Below, one piece after another: positions 36,060-45,826 of a stretch of 64,000 nt of DNA (position 1 is its first letter; each line of letters starts with the position of its first letter). The stretch is taken from NCBI RefSeq assembly GCF_014805525.1, contig NZ_JACFSZ010000004.1, positions 124,001-188,000 of the forward strand. Direction: 5' to 3'. Source of the DNA: Rhabdothermincola sediminis (GTDB lineage: Bacteria > Actinomycetota > Acidimicrobiia > Acidimicrobiales > Acidimicrobilacustridaceae). The position numbers were made by a program, and so were the translations under genes. The notes beneath the pieces are model-generated. The model did not search any database. It was not told where the DNA came from and saw nothing but the letters and a program-made list of their open reading frames with translations.

Positions 36060-36977
36060 TCAAGCGCTGGAGCGGGCCCGGCGGTAGGCCGGCACCTCGG
36101 TCATCGGTGGCCGCTCGACGTAGCGGACCTCGACCGGCTCGTACCCCGGCGCTTCGATGACCGCGGGACCCTGCCCGAGCCGGGGCTCGGCGCGCTGGAG
36201 CACCGCTTGCAGCACCGCGGCGGCCTGCGGCGCGAGCTCGCCGAGGGGGCGGTTGCGGTGGCGGCGCACCCCGAGGTCGACCTGCGCGATCCGCTCGGTG
36301 CCGAACCGCTCGGCGACGTCGATGAGCAGCCCGATGTCGACGCCGTAACCCTGTGCGAACGGGAGTTGCTCGAGCACCTCGCGCCGTCCCGCATACTCAC
36401 CGGCCAGCGGCTGGACCACGCTCGTGAGCTTGGGGAAGAGCTGCGCGAGCAGCGGGCGGGCCACCAGTTCGGTCACCCGGCCCCCGCCGCTGGGCTCACC
36501 GTCGAGGGGCCGCTCGTAGAAGCCCTTCACGAAGTCCACGTCGCCCCGGGTGAGCAGCGGCCCGAGCAGGCCGACCACGAAGGCGGGGTCGAAGCCGGCG
36601 ATGTCGGCATCGCACCAGACGACCAGGTCGCCCGAGGAGACGAACAGCGACTTCCACAGCGCCTCCCCCTTGCCGTGCCCCGTGCCGTAGGAAGGGAGGA
36701 CCGCGGCCGCGTCGACGACCGTGGCCCCCGCGTCGCGGGCCTCAGCAGCGGTCGAGTCGGTCGAGTGGTCGTCGATCACGATCAGCTCGTCGACCAGCGG
36801 GCAGGCTCGGACGAGCCCGGCGCGGATCCGCTCCACGATCGGGCCCACCCGCCCGGCCTCGTTCCGGGCCGGCAGGCACACCGAGACCCGCTGGCCGCGC
36901 TTGGCCTCGACGAGCGTGCCGGGTGTGAACTCGTCGGCACGGAATGTCCGGATCACGGGCACGAGCACGCCCGACAT
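36060..36977 (-). CDS. gpgS: Glucosyl-3-phosphoglycerate synthase
   Basis: GT81 glycosyltransferase of 305 residues making glucosyl-3-phosphoglycerate from NDP-glucose and 3-phosphoglycerate, the first step towards glucosylglycerate or methylglucose lipopolysaccharides. Seen: VSVCLPARNEAGRVG, VDELIVIDDHSTDST, GKGEALWKSL, metal-binding WCDADIAGF, and the signature PLAGEYAGRREVLEQLPFAQ followed by GYGVDIGLLIDV. ATG 36977 is preferred to TTG 37004. The phosphatase gpgP is not adjacent. Confidence 0.9.
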   Translation of the reverse strand: MSGVLVPVIRTFRADEFTPGTLVEAKRGQRVSVCLPARNEAGRVGPIVERIRAGLVRACPLVDELIVIDDHSTDSTAAEARDAGATVVDAAAVLPSYGTGHGKGEALWKSLFVSSGDLVVWCDADIAGFDPAFVVGLLGPLLTRGDVDFVKGFYERPLDGEPSGGGRVTELVARPLLAQLFPKLTSVVQPLAGEYAGRREVLEQLPFAQGYGVDIGLLIDVAERFGTERIAQVDLGVRRHRNRPLGELAPQAAAVLQAVLQRAEPRLGQGPAVIEAPGYEPVEVRYVERPPMTEVPAYRRARSSA

Positions 36978-37171
36978 CGTTTCCGACCGTTCAGAGGGGG
37001 GCAAGGCGTGGTCGGCCGAGTGGCGAGGCGCCCACGGCTCACTCGGCGCCGCCCGGCGTCGCGGGTGGCGGGTCTGGCGGCGATGCGGCCTCTGGCCAGT
37101 AGCATCGTCGGTCCGTACACCGGTCCGCCGACCTCACGGCCACGAGAGGTCCGATCAGAGGGAATTGCCAG

Positions 37172-37447
37172 ATGAGTGTCACCGTCCGGGTACCCCCCGT
37201 CTTCCGCGCCATGACGGGAGGTCAAGCGCAGGTCAGTGTCGATGGCGGGACCGTCGGCGAGGTGCTGGCCGCGCTCGACGCTGCTCATCCCGGCTTCCGT
37301 GACAAGCTGCTCGACGACGGCGGGGCCCTGGTGCGGTACGTGAACCTCTTCGTCGACGACGACGACGTCCGGTTCCTCCAGGGCCTCGACACCCCGGTGC
37401 CCGACGGGGGCACGGTGTCGATCATGCAGGCCGTAGCCGGCGGCTGA
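37172..37447 (+). CDS. MoaD/ThiS-family sulfur-carrier protein
   Basis: Ubiquitin-fold protein of 91 residues ending in AVAGG; the C-terminal Gly-Gly is where thiocarboxylate forms. VTVRVPPVFRAMTGGQ at the start and the PAVAGG-like end resemble the cysteine-biosynthesis carrier CysO as well as MoaD. No moaE, moeB or cysM is nearby, so molybdopterin versus cysteine/thiamine use cannot be settled. AGAGGGA sits 8 nt before the ATG. Confidence 0.85.
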   Translation: MSVTVRVPPVFRAMTGGQAQVSVDGGTVGEVLAALDAAHPGFRDKLLDDGGALVRYVNLFVDDDDVRFLQGLDTPVPDGGTVSIMQAVAGG

Positions 37448-37713
37448 TAGCGCCCTCCCGACGCACCCGGCGTGCGCCGCGCGCCTATCGGGCTCGGCTC
37501 TGTCGTGAGCCACTCCGTCGATGCGAACGCCGTTCTGATCCCATGTAGGCCAGCGGCCTCATTTCCGGGGCCAGCCGGCTCATTTGCGTCAACAGCTGCT
37601 CGTCGGCCGACGAAGATCTAGCCGCAACCAACCTTCAGCGGCGGTTCCCCAGACGGCACGGCTGGCCGGTCGGCTTCCCGGCGGGGGAGGCGGACCGGCC
37701 ACCGGCACCCGTG
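37448..37713. other. Gene-free gap with a pair of near-direct repeats
   Basis: Between the MoaD-like gene and the end of the FAD oxidoreductase. It holds two 20-bp units, 37548-37567 and 37569-37588, matching at 17 of 20 positions (GGCCAGC..CTCATTT core). No ORF with coding character seen. Confidence 0.4.
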
Positions 37714-39198
37714 TCAGCGCAGGCGGGCCAGCATCTCCCGCCGGGGTGGGCCGAGCTCCGGCTCGGGTGGGCGGCTCTCCCGGTCCTGGAACACCTCGAG
37801 GATCCGGCCGAAGACGTCGGGGTCGGTGAGCATGGCCTCGGGGGGGTCGAGCAGGTTGAACGTGCGTATGAAGGCCCGGAACACCCCGGCGTCGGTGCGC
37901 ACCGCGGGGAGCAGGCCGTCTCGCATCACCTCCCGTGCGAAGGCCGCGGGATCGCTGGGCGCTCCCACCGACCCGCTCGCCGGGTCTCGCCCGTCGCGGG
38001 CCTCGCGCTCAGCCGCGGCCGCCTCGCGGGCCAGGCGGTCCTGGTTCACGGCGGCGCGGTACCAGGGCAGCACCTCCCGCTCGCAGGCCGCCTCGTAGAG
38101 CCGTCCCCGTGCCCGCGGGTCGTCGCCGCCCTCGGCGATGGCATCGGCCAGCAGGGTGGCCTGCACGGTCGCGAGCGAGCAGCCCCGCCCGTACAGGGGG
38201 TTGGTGCAGGTGTGGGCGTCACCCAGCGCGTGGAACCCGAGCACCAGTGGCTCGCCGCCGTCAGCGGTGAAGCGCAGGCGACGGTTGAGCAGGCCCCCCA
38301 TCACGTGCACGGGGGTGGTGGCCGCCGCCCGCTCAGCCTGGACCCAGGGCGCGGTGGCGGTGAGGTTTCGGGCCGCGAGGTCGAACAGGTCAGGATCGAG
38401 CAGGAGCTTGCGCAGCTCGTCGTCGTGGGTGCGCACCGCCAGGGTGACCGAGAACGTGCGGTTGTCTCCCTGGAACACCCCGTACTTCAGGTAGCCGAGG
38501 TCACCACCGATGGGGCCGGCGGCATCGGGGAAGCCAGCCCCGTCGCGCAGGCGGTAGAAGCGCGAGAGGTAGACGATGCCGGTGTCCTCCTCGGTCTGTT
38601 CCAGTTCCACCCCGAGGAGGGAGAACCACCGGGGGATCGCGGACCGTCGACCGACGGCGCCCACGACCAGGTCGGCGGTGAGGACGTCTCCGCCGTCGAG
38701 GACCACGCCGGTGACCACCGGCGGGCCCTCCGGGTGGCCGGGCGAGGATGCCAGCCTGTCGACGCCGCGCCCGTGCATCAACGACACGCTCGGCGACTCG
38801 AGCACGACTTGTCGCAGCACCCACTCGAACGTGGTGCGCCGGCAGGCGAGGGCCACGAGGTCGTCGTCGCCGGGCTGTGGTGAGCGGTCGTCGATGGTCT
38901 CGGGCAGCATCTCGCCGAAGCGAATCTCGGTGGCCCCCGCGTCGAGGAGGTGCTGCAGCACGTCCGGGTAACGGTCCCGCAGGAGGTTGCGCAGCCGGGC
39001 GAGGAGGGCGTGCGAGTGCCGTACCTGCGGCGCGCCCCGGCGGTTCCAGTCGAACGCCGCGTCCGGGTCGGGTGGCAGCGGCGTGGCATCGCGCTCGATC
39101 ACCGTCACCCGGTGCCCCTCCCGCGACAGGGCCAGCGCGGCCGCCAGGCCGCCCACGCCGGCTCCCACCACGGCTGCGTGCAGGCTCTCGCGCTCCAT
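37714..39198 (-). CDS. FAD-dependent oxidoreductase (geranylgeranyl-reductase/monooxygenase-like)
   Basis: Flavoprotein of 494 residues: N-terminal FAD fold VVGAGVGGLAAALALSREG with downstream acidic VIERD, RRGAPQVRHSHALLARL, a TTFEWVLRQ stretch, VVGAVGRRSAIP and the second FAD motif GFHALGDAHTCTNPLYGRGCS. This fold covers aromatic monooxygenases and lipid reductases; the PLYGRGCS variant favours the dehydrogenase/hydroxylase group of unknown substrate. Upstream lies an 18-bp inverted repeat (39249) that could bind a TetR-type regulator. Confidence 0.8.
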   Translation of the reverse strand: MERESLHAAVVGAGVGGLAAALALSREGHRVTVIERDATPLPPDPDAAFDWNRRGAPQVRHSHALLARLRNLLRDRYPDVLQHLLDAGATEIRFGEMLPETIDDRSPQPGDDDLVALACRRTTFEWVLRQVVLESPSVSLMHGRGVDRLASSPGHPEGPPVVTGVVLDGGDVLTADLVVGAVGRRSAIPRWFSLLGVELEQTEEDTGIVYLSRFYRLRDGAGFPDAAGPIGGDLGYLKYGVFQGDNRTFSVTLAVRTHDDELRKLLLDPDLFDLAARNLTATAPWVQAERAAATTPVHVMGGLLNRRLRFTADGGEPLVLGFHALGDAHTCTNPLYGRGCSLATVQATLLADAIAEGGDDPRARGRLYEAACEREVLPWYRAAVNQDRLAREAAAAEREARDGRDPASGSVGAPSDPAAFAREVMRDGLLPAVRTDAGVFRAFIRTFNLLDPPEAMLTDPDVFGRILEVFQDRESRPPEPELGPPRREMLARLR

Positions 39199-39248
39199 GC
39201 CCCTCCCTGTACGGGTGTGGTCGGGCTGCCCCGAGGACGTACACGGGA

Positions 39249-39266
39249 CTTGACTGGGTGGTCAAG
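39249..39266. promoter_or_regulatory. Candidate operator (CTTGAC-n6-GTCAAG)
   Basis: Six-bp arms around a 6-nt centre, 51 bp upstream of the FAD oxidoreductase start. Resembles TetR/FadR-like sites; no regulator gene adjoins. Confidence 0.35.
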
Positions 39267-39337
39267 ATTATCGGCTGAGGGAGCGCCGGCCATCTCCCTC
39301 CCCAGGTTGCGAACCGCCGCGTCGTCTGGTTGGCTGG

Positions 39338-39364
39338 TTAGCAGTCTCATAGCGAGAGTGCTAA
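39338..39364. promoter_or_regulatory. CIRCE element (HrcA operator) before groEL
   Basis: TTAGCAGTC-n9-GAGTGCTAA, one mismatch in the left arm from the consensus TTAGCACTC-n9-GAGTGCTAA; right arm perfect. Located 45 bp upstream of the groEL ATG, implying heat-shock control by HrcA. Confidence 0.92.
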
Positions 39365-41032
<1,668 letters not shown>

Positions 41033-41057
41033 TCCACCCGGGCTCCAGCTCGAGCGG

Positions 41058-41091
41058 AGGGCGCCCTTTCGGGGCGCCCTCTATCCCTTTT
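41058..41091 (+). terminator. Intrinsic terminator of groEL
   Basis: AGGGCGCCC / GGGCGCCCT stem with TTTCG loop (41058-41080), then a pyrimidine-rich tail ending CCCTTTT. Confidence 0.85.
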
Positions 41092-41097
41092 CCCGTT

Positions 41098-41140
41098 CTG
41101 TTCAGCTCAGCGCGGTCTGAGTCCGCGCTGAGCTGAACAG
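41098..41140. repeat. Palindrome of a different type after groEL
   Basis: Perfect 18-bp arms (41098-41115 and 41123-41140) with a 7-nt loop TCTGAGT. Begins CTGTTCAGCTCAGCGCGG. It follows CGTT as the other palindromes do but the rest of the arm is unrelated. Confidence 0.75.
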
Positions 41141-41184
41141 TTCGCCAGTCGGGGCTGGCATCGGGTCCCTCCGGCGGGGCGGGA

Positions 41185-41190
41185 TAGCGT
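41185..41190 (+). promoter_or_regulatory. Probable -10 box (TAGCGT) of fdhD
   Basis: Ends 7 nt before ATG 41198. Confidence 0.5.
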
Positions 41191-41197
41191 CAGAGCG

Positions 41198-42010
41198 ATG
41201 AACGCCCGGGGCCGGACGGCGAAGGTGCTGACGAGCCGGTATACCGGCTCGGGCACCGGCCTGCGGCGGGGGCCAGACGAGCTCATCGTCGAGGAGCCGC
41301 TCGAGATCCGCCTCGACGGTGTGCTCGTGACCACGACCATGCGCACCCCGGGCAACGACTTCGAACTGGCGGCGGGCTTCTGCTTCACCGAGGGCTTGCT
41401 CGCCGGTGCGGCGGTGCAGACCTGCCGGTACTGCGCGACGGCCTCCGCGGTCGGGACAGCGTTCAACGTGGTGAGCGTCGACACCGCAGGCCGCGCCCCC
41501 GTGCCCACCCCCCGGCTGGGGGCCACCACCTCGTCGTGTGGGCTGTGCGGCTCTACGAGCATCGACCAGCTCGCCGAGCGGCTCCGCCCCCTGGCGGAGC
41601 CGCAGGGTTTCGCCCTTGATGTGCTGGCCTCGGTCCCGGATCGGGCCCGGGCGGCCCAGCCGCTCTTCGAGGCCACCGGGGCGGTGCACGCCGCCGCCGC
41701 GTTCGACCGGGCCGGTGAGGTGGTGCACGTACGGGAGGACGTGGGCCGGCACAACGCGGTCGACAAGGTCGTCGGCCGGCTCCTACTCGACGGCGTGCTG
41801 CCCGCGAGCGGGTACGGCCTCTACGTCAGCGGGCGGGCGTCGTTCGAGATCGTGCAGAAGGCCTGGGCCGCGGGCTTTCCGGCCGTGGTGGCCGTGAGTG
41901 CCCCCTCGTCGCTGGCCGTCGAGACCGCGCACCGGGCGAACATCCTGCTCGCCGGCTTCGCCCGCGACGGCAGGATCAACCTGTACTCGGGGGCGGATCG
42001 TGCGGCGTGA
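41198..42010 (+). CDS. fdhD: Formate dehydrogenase accessory sulfurtransferase
   Basis: FdhD moves sulfur to the molybdenum cofactor for formate dehydrogenases. The 270-residue protein has EEPLEIRLDG, TMRTPGNDFELAAGFCFTEGL, the cysteine loop SSCGLCGS (Cys114, Cys117), HVREDVGRHNAVDKVVG and a C-terminal SSLAVETAHRANILLAGFARDGRINLYSGA-type end read in pieces. Its stop overlaps by 11 bp with the following molybdoenzyme gene, its evident client. Confidence 0.96.
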   Translation: MNARGRTAKVLTSRYTGSGTGLRRGPDELIVEEPLEIRLDGVLVTTTMRTPGNDFELAAGFCFTEGLLAGAAVQTCRYCATASAVGTAFNVVSVDTAGRAPVPTPRLGATTSSCGLCGSTSIDQLAERLRPLAEPQGFALDVLASVPDRARAAQPLFEATGAVHAAAAFDRAGEVVHVREDVGRHNAVDKVVGRLLLDGVLPASGYGLYVSGRASFEIVQKAWAAGFPAVVAVSAPSSLAVETAHRANILLAGFARDGRINLYSGADRAA

Positions 42011-44201
42011 CCTGTGGGTCGGGCTCTCGCCGAACGGTCTCGGCCAGCAGAAGCCGAACCACTACCTCGACATGCTCAGGACGGTCTGGGACAACCGGGC
42101 GCACCCCAAGTACGCCTTCGACGTGCTCACCAAGGGCGTGTGCGATGGCTGCGCGCTGGGTGTCGCGGGCTTGCACGACTGGACCATCGACGGCGTGCAC
42201 CTGTGCACCACCCGCCTGCGCCTCCTGGAGGTCAACACCGCCGATGCGATCGATCCGCTGGTGCTGGCCGACGCGGAGGCCTTGCGGCAGCGCTCGGGGG
42301 AGGAGCTTCGCCTCCTCGGCCGGCTCGCCTACCCGATGCGCCGCAACGCCGGTGAGCGGGGCTTCCGCCGCATCAGCTGGGATGAGGCCCTCGACGCCCT
42401 CGCAGTGGGGATCCGCCGCGCCGGTGGGGAGCGGGTCGCCCTCTACCTGACCAGCAGGGGCCTCACGAACGAGACGTACTACGTCGCCGGCAAGGCCGCT
42501 CGGGCGATGGGCATCGCCAGCATCGACTCGGCCGCCCGGGTGTGCCACGCCCCCTCCACCCTCGGGCTCAAGCAGACCATCGGGGTGGCGGCCACCACCT
42601 GCTCGCTGCGCGACGTGATCGAGAGCGACCTGGTCGTCATCTGGGGAGCGAACCCGGCGAACAACCAGCCGGTGTTCATGAAGTACCTCTACCTGGCCCG
42701 CCAGCGGGGTACCCGGGTCGCGGTCGTCAACCCGTACCTCGAGCCGGGCCTGGAGCGTTACTGGGTGCCTTCCAACGTCGAGTCCGCCCTCTTCGGCACC
42801 AGGATGTGCGACCTCCACGTCCCGGTGCGCCCAGGGGGTGACGTGGCGTTCGCCAATGCGGTGCTCAAACGGCTGGTCGAGGCCGGCGCCATCGATCGGC
42901 GGTTCATCGAGGCCCACACCGAGGGGTGGGATGAGCTGGTCTCGACGCTGGAGCGCCAACCGATCGAGCGACTGCTCGACGGCGCGGGGCTGACCGCGAT
43001 CCAGCTCGACGCGTTCGTGGACGAGTACACCCGGGCCCGATCAGCCATCCTGCTGTGGTCCATGGGCATCACCCAGCACCGGGATGCGGTGGCCGGTGTG
43101 CAGGCGATCGTGAACCTCGCCCTGGCCCGCGGCAACGTCGGCCGCGACGGCGCAGGTCTCATGCCGATCCGCGGTCATTCGGGGGTGCAGGGTGGCGCGG
43201 AGATGGGAGCGTACGCGACGGCCCTGCCCGGGGGCGTGGAGGTGAACGAGGCCAACGCCGCTGCGCTGGCCGAGCAGTGGGGGTTCGAGGTCCCGAGCCG
43301 GCCGGGCCTGACCGCACCCGAGATGGTGGAGGCGGCCGAGCGGGGCGAGATCGACGTGCTGTGGATGTCCGGAGGCAACTTCCTCGACGTGCTCCCCGAT
43401 CCCCGCAGGGTCCAAGCCGCGCTGTCCGCGGTCCCCCTGCGCGTCCACCAGGACATCGTGGTCAGCTCGCAGATGTTCGTGCCGGGCGACGACGTGATCC
43501 TGTTGCCGGTCGCCACCCGCTACGAACAGGAAGGGGGAGGCACGGAGACCACCACGGAGCGCCGCATCGTCTTCTCCCCCGAGATCCCCCGCCGGGTGGG
43601 GGAGGCCCGCAGCGAGTGGCGGCTCTTCGCGGACGTGGCGATCCGGGTGCGACCGGAGCTCGCGGCGGGGTTCCGGTGGCCGACGAACCGCGACCTGCGA
43701 ACGGAGATCGCCCGGGTGGTGCCGTTGTACGCGGGCATCGAGACGCTGGCTCGTACCGGTGACGCCGTGCAGTGGGGCGGACGGCATCTCGGTGAGGGCG
43801 GGGCGTTCCCCACACCGTCCGGACGCGCCCGCTTCACCCCGCTCGATCCGCCGGCGGTCGAACTGCCGGAAGGTGCCTTCATGGTGTCGACCCGGCGGGG
43901 CAGGCAGTTCAATTCGATGGTCTGGGGGGATGTCGATCCGCTCACCGGGGCGCGGCGTGACGCGGTCTACATGGATGAGCGCGACGCCCGTGCCCTGGGT
44001 CTGGCGGAGGGTGATCGGGTGGTGCTCACCAGCGAGGTGGGGGAGATGGTGGGAACGCTTGAACTCACACGCCTCCCGGCCCGGACCGTGCAGGTGCACT
44101 GGCCGGAGGGCAACGTGCTGATCGGCTCAGGACCCAGTCACCGTGAGCCGGGCTCGAAGGTTCCCGACTACAACGCGGTGGTCACCATCCGCCCGGCCTG
44201 A
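42000..44201 (+). CDS. FdhF/YdeP-family molybdopterin oxidoreductase
   Basis: Molybdopterin-guanine-dinucleotide enzyme of 733 residues. N-terminal KPNHYLDMLRTVWDNR and the Cys cluster GVCDGCALGVAGLHDWTIDGVHLC, read as C-x2-C...C, are typical of the YdeP branch. Further: RISWDEALDALA, WGANPANNQPVFMKYL, LLWSMGITQHRDAVAGVQAIVNLA, MPIRGHSGVQGGAEMGA and a C-terminal MopB-binding beta-barrel (FMVSTRRGRQFNSM). GTG 42000 is chosen because GGGGGCGG lies just upstream and the family N terminus follows. Formate is a likely but unproven substrate. Confidence 0.9.
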   Translation: MRRDLWVGLSPNGLGQQKPNHYLDMLRTVWDNRAHPKYAFDVLTKGVCDGCALGVAGLHDWTIDGVHLCTTRLRLLEVNTADAIDPLVLADAEALRQRSGEELRLLGRLAYPMRRNAGERGFRRISWDEALDALAVGIRRAGGERVALYLTSRGLTNETYYVAGKAARAMGIASIDSAARVCHAPSTLGLKQTIGVAATTCSLRDVIESDLVVIWGANPANNQPVFMKYLYLARQRGTRVAVVNPYLEPGLERYWVPSNVESALFGTRMCDLHVPVRPGGDVAFANAVLKRLVEAGAIDRRFIEAHTEGWDELVSTLERQPIERLLDGAGLTAIQLDAFVDEYTRARSAILLWSMGITQHRDAVAGVQAIVNLALARGNVGRDGAGLMPIRGHSGVQGGAEMGAYATALPGGVEVNEANAAALAEQWGFEVPSRPGLTAPEMVEAAERGEIDVLWMSGGNFLDVLPDPRRVQAALSAVPLRVHQDIVVSSQMFVPGDDVILLPVATRYEQEGGGTETTTERRIVFSPEIPRRVGEARSEWRLFADVAIRVRPELAAGFRWPTNRDLRTEIARVVPLYAGIETLARTGDAVQWGGRHLGEGGAFPTPSGRARFTPLDPPAVELPEGAFMVSTRRGRQFNSMVWGDVDPLTGARRDAVYMDERDARALGLAEGDRVVLTSEVGEMVGTLELTRLPARTVQVHWPEGNVLIGSGPSHREPGSKVPDYNAVVTIRPA

Positions 44202-44315
44202 TCCCAGCGTCGAGGCGAGGGCCGGCTCGGCGGTCCGACCCTCGTGCGAAGCCTGATCTGTAGGCGCTCTTCAGCAGCACGAACGTGGGCGTCGGGGCCA
44301 CGTCGCCGGGTTCCG

Positions 44316-44321
44316 TACACT
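44316..44321 (+). promoter_or_regulatory. Probable -10 box (TACACT) of hemQ
   Basis: Ends 7 nt before ATG 44329. Confidence 0.5.
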
Positions 44322-44328
44322 GGCCCGC

Positions 44329-45024
44329 ATGGTCGGCGAAGTCAGCCCCACCGTTGGTCTCGGTGTGCTTCATCTGTTCTGCAAGGCGACACCACTCGCC
44401 GATCCCGATGCGGTCATGGCGGCCGTGAAGCACGCGGAGGGCGACGGTGACCAGGTGGTGCCCGTCGCCGTCCTCGGCCACAAGGCCGACCTGGCCTTCA
44501 TGGCACTCGGTCCCGATCTCTGGCGGCTGCGGAGGCTGCAGGCCGACTTGCAGGCGGCAGGGCTCGAGGTGAGCGATTCGTACGTGTCGCTCACCGAGCT
44601 CTCCGAGTACGCGCAGGGCGTCCCCGAGGAGATGCGCCAGGCTCGCCTCTACCCGAAGCTGCCGCCGGAGGGGAAGCCCGCCTGGTGTTTCTACCCCATG
44701 TCGAAGCGCCGGCTCCCGGAGCAGAACTGGTTCACCCTGCCCTATGACGACCGCAAGGAGCTCATGTACGAGCACGGTGCGTCCGGCCGGACCTTCGCCG
44801 GGCGGGTGCTGCAGGTGGTCACCGGCTCCACGGGCCTCGACGACTACGAATGGGGGGTCACCCTGTTCGCCGTGCATCCCGACGATCTCAAAGACGTCGT
44901 CTACACGATGCGCTTCGACCGGGCGTCGGCCATCTACGCGGAGTTCGGGCCCTTCTACACCGGCATGGTCGCCACGGTGGAAGAGGTCCTCGACCGGATC
45001 GGCATCCGCCGTGACGATGCCTGA
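44329..45024 (+). CDS. hemQ: Coproheme decarboxylase (HemQ/ChdC)
   Basis: Last enzyme of the coproporphyrin-dependent heme pathway used by actinobacteria: oxidative decarboxylation of coproheme III to heme b. The 231-residue protein (chlorite-dismutase superfamily) has FYPMSKRR (Tyr122, Lys126), DRKELMYEHGASGRTFAGRV (proximal His149) and DDYEWGVTLFA. It overlaps the larE-like gene downstream by 8 bp; other heme genes are not in the window. Confidence 0.93.
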   Translation: MVGEVSPTVGLGVLHLFCKATPLADPDAVMAAVKHAEGDGDQVVPVAVLGHKADLAFMALGPDLWRLRRLQADLQAAGLEVSDSYVSLTELSEYAQGVPEEMRQARLYPKLPPEGKPAWCFYPMSKRRLPEQNWFTLPYDDRKELMYEHGASGRTFAGRVLQVVTGSTGLDDYEWGVTLFAVHPDDLKDVVYTMRFDRASAIYAEFGPFYTGMVATVEEVLDRIGIRRDDA

Positions 45025-45820
45025 GCTCGAACAGCTACGGGCCCGGCTCGCCGAGCTCGATCGGGTGGTGGTGGCGTTCAGCGGGGGTGCCGACTCGGCG
45101 TTCCTGGCCTGGGTCGCACACGACACCCTCGGGGCCGACCGGGCCCTCGCCGTCACCGCGGTCTCGCCGTCACTGGCCACCTTCGAGCGCGAGGACTGTG
45201 CCGCGCTCGCCAGCGAGTGGGGCCTGCGCTGGGTCGAGGTGCACACCTCCGAGCTCGATGACCCGGCGTACCGGCGCAACGACGCCGACCGGTGCTTCCA
45301 TTGCAAGGATGCGCTCCTGGATGCGCTCCTGCCGCTCGCCGACCGTGATGGGGCCGCGGTCGTGCTCGGCGTCAACCTCGACGACCTGGGCGACCATCGC
45401 CCAGGGCAGCTCGCCGCGGCACGGCGCGGGGCGTGCTTCCCGCTCGTCGAGGCCGGCTTCGACAAGGCTGCCGTCCGCGAGACCTCGCGCCGGCTCGGCC
45501 TGCGGACCTGGGACAAGCCGGCTGCGGCCTGCCTGGCGTCCCGGCTCCCGTACGGCACCCCGGTCACGGTCGGCGTGCTCGGCCAGGTGGAGCGCGCCGA
45601 GACGGCGCTGCGGGCCCTCGGGTTTCCCGCCCTGCGGGTGCGTCACTACGAGGACCTGGCTCGCATCGAGGTTCCGGTCGAGGACCTGGGACGCGTCATC
45701 GCCGCCCGCGCCGACGTGGTGGAGATGGTGCGCGCTGCGGGCTACCGGTACGTGACCCTCGACCTGGAGGGCCTGCGATCGGGGAACCTCAACGAGTCGT
45801 TGCGTTCACACGCCGGATGA
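45017..45820 (+). CDS. larE: LarE-like ATP-dependent sacrificial sulfur transferase
   Basis: PP-loop protein of 267 residues: VVVAFSGGADSAFLAWVA (ATP-pyrophosphatase loop), RCFHCKDALLDALL, and AACLASRLPYGTPV with the Cys region used by LarE for sulfur donation when making the nickel-pincer cofactor. larB and larC are not adjacent, so the product could serve a different thiolation. ATG 45017 lies inside the end of hemQ. Confidence 0.8.
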   Translation: MPELEQLRARLAELDRVVVAFSGGADSAFLAWVAHDTLGADRALAVTAVSPSLATFEREDCAALASEWGLRWVEVHTSELDDPAYRRNDADRCFHCKDALLDALLPLADRDGAAVVLGVNLDDLGDHRPGQLAAARRGACFPLVEAGFDKAAVRETSRRLGLRTWDKPAAACLASRLPYGTPVTVGVLGQVERAETALRALGFPALRVRHYEDLARIEVPVEDLGRVIAARADVVEMVRAAGYRYVTLDLEGLRSGNLNESLRSHAG

Positions 45821-45826
45821 GCCACC

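Noticed and set aside
41898-41999. Start of the molybdoenzyme at 41898
   Set aside because: The upstream part is the out-of-frame shadow of fdhD; GTG 42000 with a nearby purine-rich site begins the conserved sequence.
44744-45016. Extended LarE-like frame beginning inside hemQ
   Set aside because: Overlaps conserved hemQ coding in another frame; the PP-loop protein begins at ATG 45017.
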